A DNA stretch of 64,000 nucleotides, taken from assembly GCA_958496175.1 (NCBI GenBank), contig OY292277.1, positions 2,480,001-2,544,000 on the forward strand, in the 5' to 3' direction. Shown one piece after another: positions 62,563 through 64,000 of the stretch. Within the stretch, counting starts at the first letter, position 1, and every line of letters begins with the position of its first letter. Origin of the DNA: Sisyra terminalis (taxonomy: Eukaryota; Arthropoda; Insecta; Neuroptera; Sisyridae). The notes beneath the pieces are model-generated. The model made no database searches. It was not told the origin of the DNA and worked only from the letters and a program-made list of their open reading frames with translations. The position numbers and the translations under genes are program-made.

Positions 62563-63903
62563 ATGGGAAAAATTTGCACAGCATGCACAGATGGACGTCT
62601 ACTTTCGATTGGCACCCTAAAAAAAATTTTTTTTAATTTGGCCATTTTCGAGAAAAATCAACGATGGTTAACCCACGGTTTTTTATGGCGAAAAATCTTT
62701 TGCCTTCGAAATCGAAATCAATTATTATATTATCGTTCTATACATTGTAACGAACCCGAAACTGCCTTTGGTTCGAAAATCATCCCTTATATAACGATGG
62801 TTAATGCAATTGCTGAAGAAGCCCCGTTCGTCTCTCCCTCTTAGTGGGAAGTGTTCATCCCTTAAACGGCCTGTTCAGCCCTTAAACGTGGTTTGTTATG
62901 GGAAAAATTTGCACAGCATGCACAGATGGACGTCTACTTTCGATTGGCACCCTAAAAAAAATTTTGTTTAGTTTGGCCATTTTCGAGAAAAATCAACGAT
63001 GGTTAACCCACGTTTTTTTTTGGCGAAAAATCTTTTGGCTTCGAAATCGAAATCTATTATTATATTATCGTTCTATACATTGTAACGAACCCGAAACTGC
63101 CTTTGGTTCGAAAATCATCCCTTATATAACGATGGTTAATGCAATTGCTGAAGAAGCCCCGTTCGTCTCTCCCTCTTAGTGGGAAGTGTTCATCCCTTAA
63201 ACGGCCTGTTCAGCCCTTAAACGTGGTTTGTTATGGGAAAAATTTGCACAGCATGCACAGATGGACGTCTACTTTCGATTGGCACCCTAAAAAAAATTTT
63301 TTTTAATTTGGCCATTTTCGAGAAAAATCAACGATGGTTAACCCACGGTTTTTTATGGCGAAAAATCTTTTGCCTTCGAAATCGAAATCAATTATTATAT
63401 TATCGTTCTATACATTGTAACGAACCCGAAACTGCCTTTGGTTCGAAAATCATCCCTTATATAACGATGGTTAATGCAATTGCTGAAGAAGCCCCGTTCG
63501 TCTCTCCCTCTTAGTGGGAAGTGTTCATCCCTTAAACGGCCTGTTCAGCCCTTAAACGTGGTTTGTTATGGGAAAAATTTGCACAGCATGCACAGATGGA
63601 CGTCTACTTTCGATTGGCACCCAAAAAAAAAATTTTTTTTAGTTTGGCCATTTTCGAGAAAAATCAACGATGGTTAACCCACGGTTTTTTTTGGCGAAGA
63701 ATCTTTTGGCTTCGAAATCGAAATCTATTATTATATTATCGTTCTATACATTGTAACGAACCCGAAACTGCCTTTGGTTCGAAAATCATCCCTTATATAA
63801 CGATGGTTAATGCAATTGCTGAAGAAGCCCCGTTCGTCTCTCCCTCTTAGTGGGCAGTGTTCATCCCTTAAACGGCCTGTTCAGCCCTTAAACGTGGTTT
63901 GTT
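62563..63903 (+). repeat. Dimer HOR in two copies near the right edge
   Basis: 62563+62898 and 63233+63568 share the pattern: an A8-T8-AA unit with A123, then a unit with G141 (TTGGCTTCG) and T158 (ATCTATT). The second unit differs in its first tract: G69 at 62898, A10-T8 with A56 and 336 bp at 63568. Confidence 0.75.
63568..63903 (+). repeat. 336-bp monomer with A10-T8 first tract
   Basis: The first tract has A at 56 and one extra A. It also has G131 (GCGAAGAATC), G141 and T158. Confidence 0.9.
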
Positions 63904-64000
63904 ATGGGAAAAATTTGCACAGCATGCACAGAAGGACGTCTACTTTCGATTGGCACCCTAAAAACATTTTTTTTTAATTTGACCATTTTCGAGAAAAATC
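63904..64000 (+). repeat. Partial monomer at right edge
   Basis: This is monomer positions 1-97, cut by the window edge. It has the CA-T9 form of the first A/T tract and two changes I see nowhere else: T to A at position 30 (GAAGGACG) and G to A at position 79 (TTTGACC). The array continues to the right of the window. Confidence 0.95.

Larger units (their letters stand above)
1..64000 (+). repeat. 335-bp satellite DNA array, head to tail, fills the window
   Basis: The sequence repeats every 335 bp from the first base to the last. There are 190 complete monomers (258 to 63903) and two partial ones at the window edges. Every unit lies in the same orientation, and no foreign sequence, inversion or spacer interrupts them. 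The reference monomer has 93 A, 110 T, 60 G and 72 C (39.4% G+C) and 17 CpG dinucleotides. Length variants come only from homopolymer or GG changes: 17 units of 334 bp, 3 of 336 bp, 5 of 337 bp, and 165 of exactly 335 bp. Neighbouring units usually differ at zero to about six positions. This is a typical tandem satellite of a eukaryotic chromosome. The family is not recognised. The array extends beyond both window ends. Confidence 0.98.
58208..64000 (+). repeat. Zone 9: heterogeneous right part of the window
   Basis: Seventeen complete monomers and one partial. Several local markers are mixed: A201 (58208, 58878, 59213, 59548, 60888, 61223, 61558), A123 in the second T tract (TTTTATGG; 59883, 60218, 62563, 63233), T110 (58543, 62228), A320 (59213), G69 (61893, 62898) and A17 (62228). 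Private changes include T305 at 60553, A128 at 60888, T97 at 61558 and C296 at 61893. No long HOR order repeats until the dimers at the end. Confidence 0.8.

Noticed and set aside
1..64000. CRISPR array
   Set aside because: The whole 335-bp unit repeats without unique spacers of regular size between short repeats.
1..64000. CENP-B box in the monomer
   Set aside because: I compared TTCG sites on both strands with NTTCGNNNNANNCGGGN. TTCGAGAAAAA matches the first part only; the CGGG end is missing. No full match was seen.
1..64000. Retrotransposon or pararetrovirus-derived tandem repeat
   Set aside because: No LTR ends, primer-binding site, polypurine tract or reverse-transcriptase-like reading frame can be seen in the 335-bp unit.
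1..64000. Undescribed gene system in the window
   Set aside because: Both strands were considered. Every base belongs to the satellite, so no room is left for a multi-gene system.

Overview
The whole 64 kb window is one uninterrupted head-to-tail satellite DNA array. The monomer is 335 bp, about 39% G+C. Using an arbitrary register that starts at the conserved ATGGGAAAAATTTG, I count 190 complete monomers from 258 to 63903, plus a 257-bp partial monomer on the left and a 97-bp partial on the right. All units have the same orientation. Of the complete units, 165 are 335 bp, 17 are 334 bp, 3 are 336 bp and 5 are 337 bp. I see no protein gene, RNA gene, transposon, CRISPR array or unique sequence. 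Neighbouring units mostly differ at only a few positions.

Organism: such a long homogeneous satellite with higher-order structure points to a eukaryotic nuclear genome, in a centromeric, pericentromeric or subtelomeric block. A plant-type telomere heptamer (CCCTAAA) in nearly every monomer, and two CCCTTAAAC variants, make a flowering plant and a subtelomeric site a reasonable but weak guess. I do not recognise the family.

Layout: shared diagnostic bases divide the array into zones. Zone 1 (1-5952) has 5-, 6- and 7-monomer higher-order repeats (HORs). Zone 2 (5953-20357) has a 4-mer in three copies, then a 6-mer and an 8-mer. Zone 3 (20358-24703) has mostly 334-bp monomers with near-alternating AAT/ATT. 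Zone 4 (24704-33084) has 7-mer and 8-mer copies carrying 337-bp and G-deleted 334-bp units. Zone 5 (33085-37439) has short dimer and trimer HORs. Zone 6 (37440-48494) alternates two monomer classes and contains a nearly perfect 6-mer duplication. Zone 7 (48495-51507) has trimers. Zone 8 (51508-58207) has a 9-mer and an 11-mer whose difference can be traced to hybrid monomers. Zone 9 (58208-64000) is the most heterogeneous and gains private changes toward the right end.

No genes work together here. The interest lies in array evolution: serial local amplification, HOR copies that differ by one or two whole monomers, recombination hybrids, linkage across the arbitrary monomer boundary, uneven variation along the monomer, and a transversion-rich variant spectrum. 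The short open reading frames that recur in every unit look like by-products of the repeat. Monomer position numbers (1-335) below refer to the register starting at ATGGGAAAA; the unit at 593-927 is the reference. All counts were made by eye.
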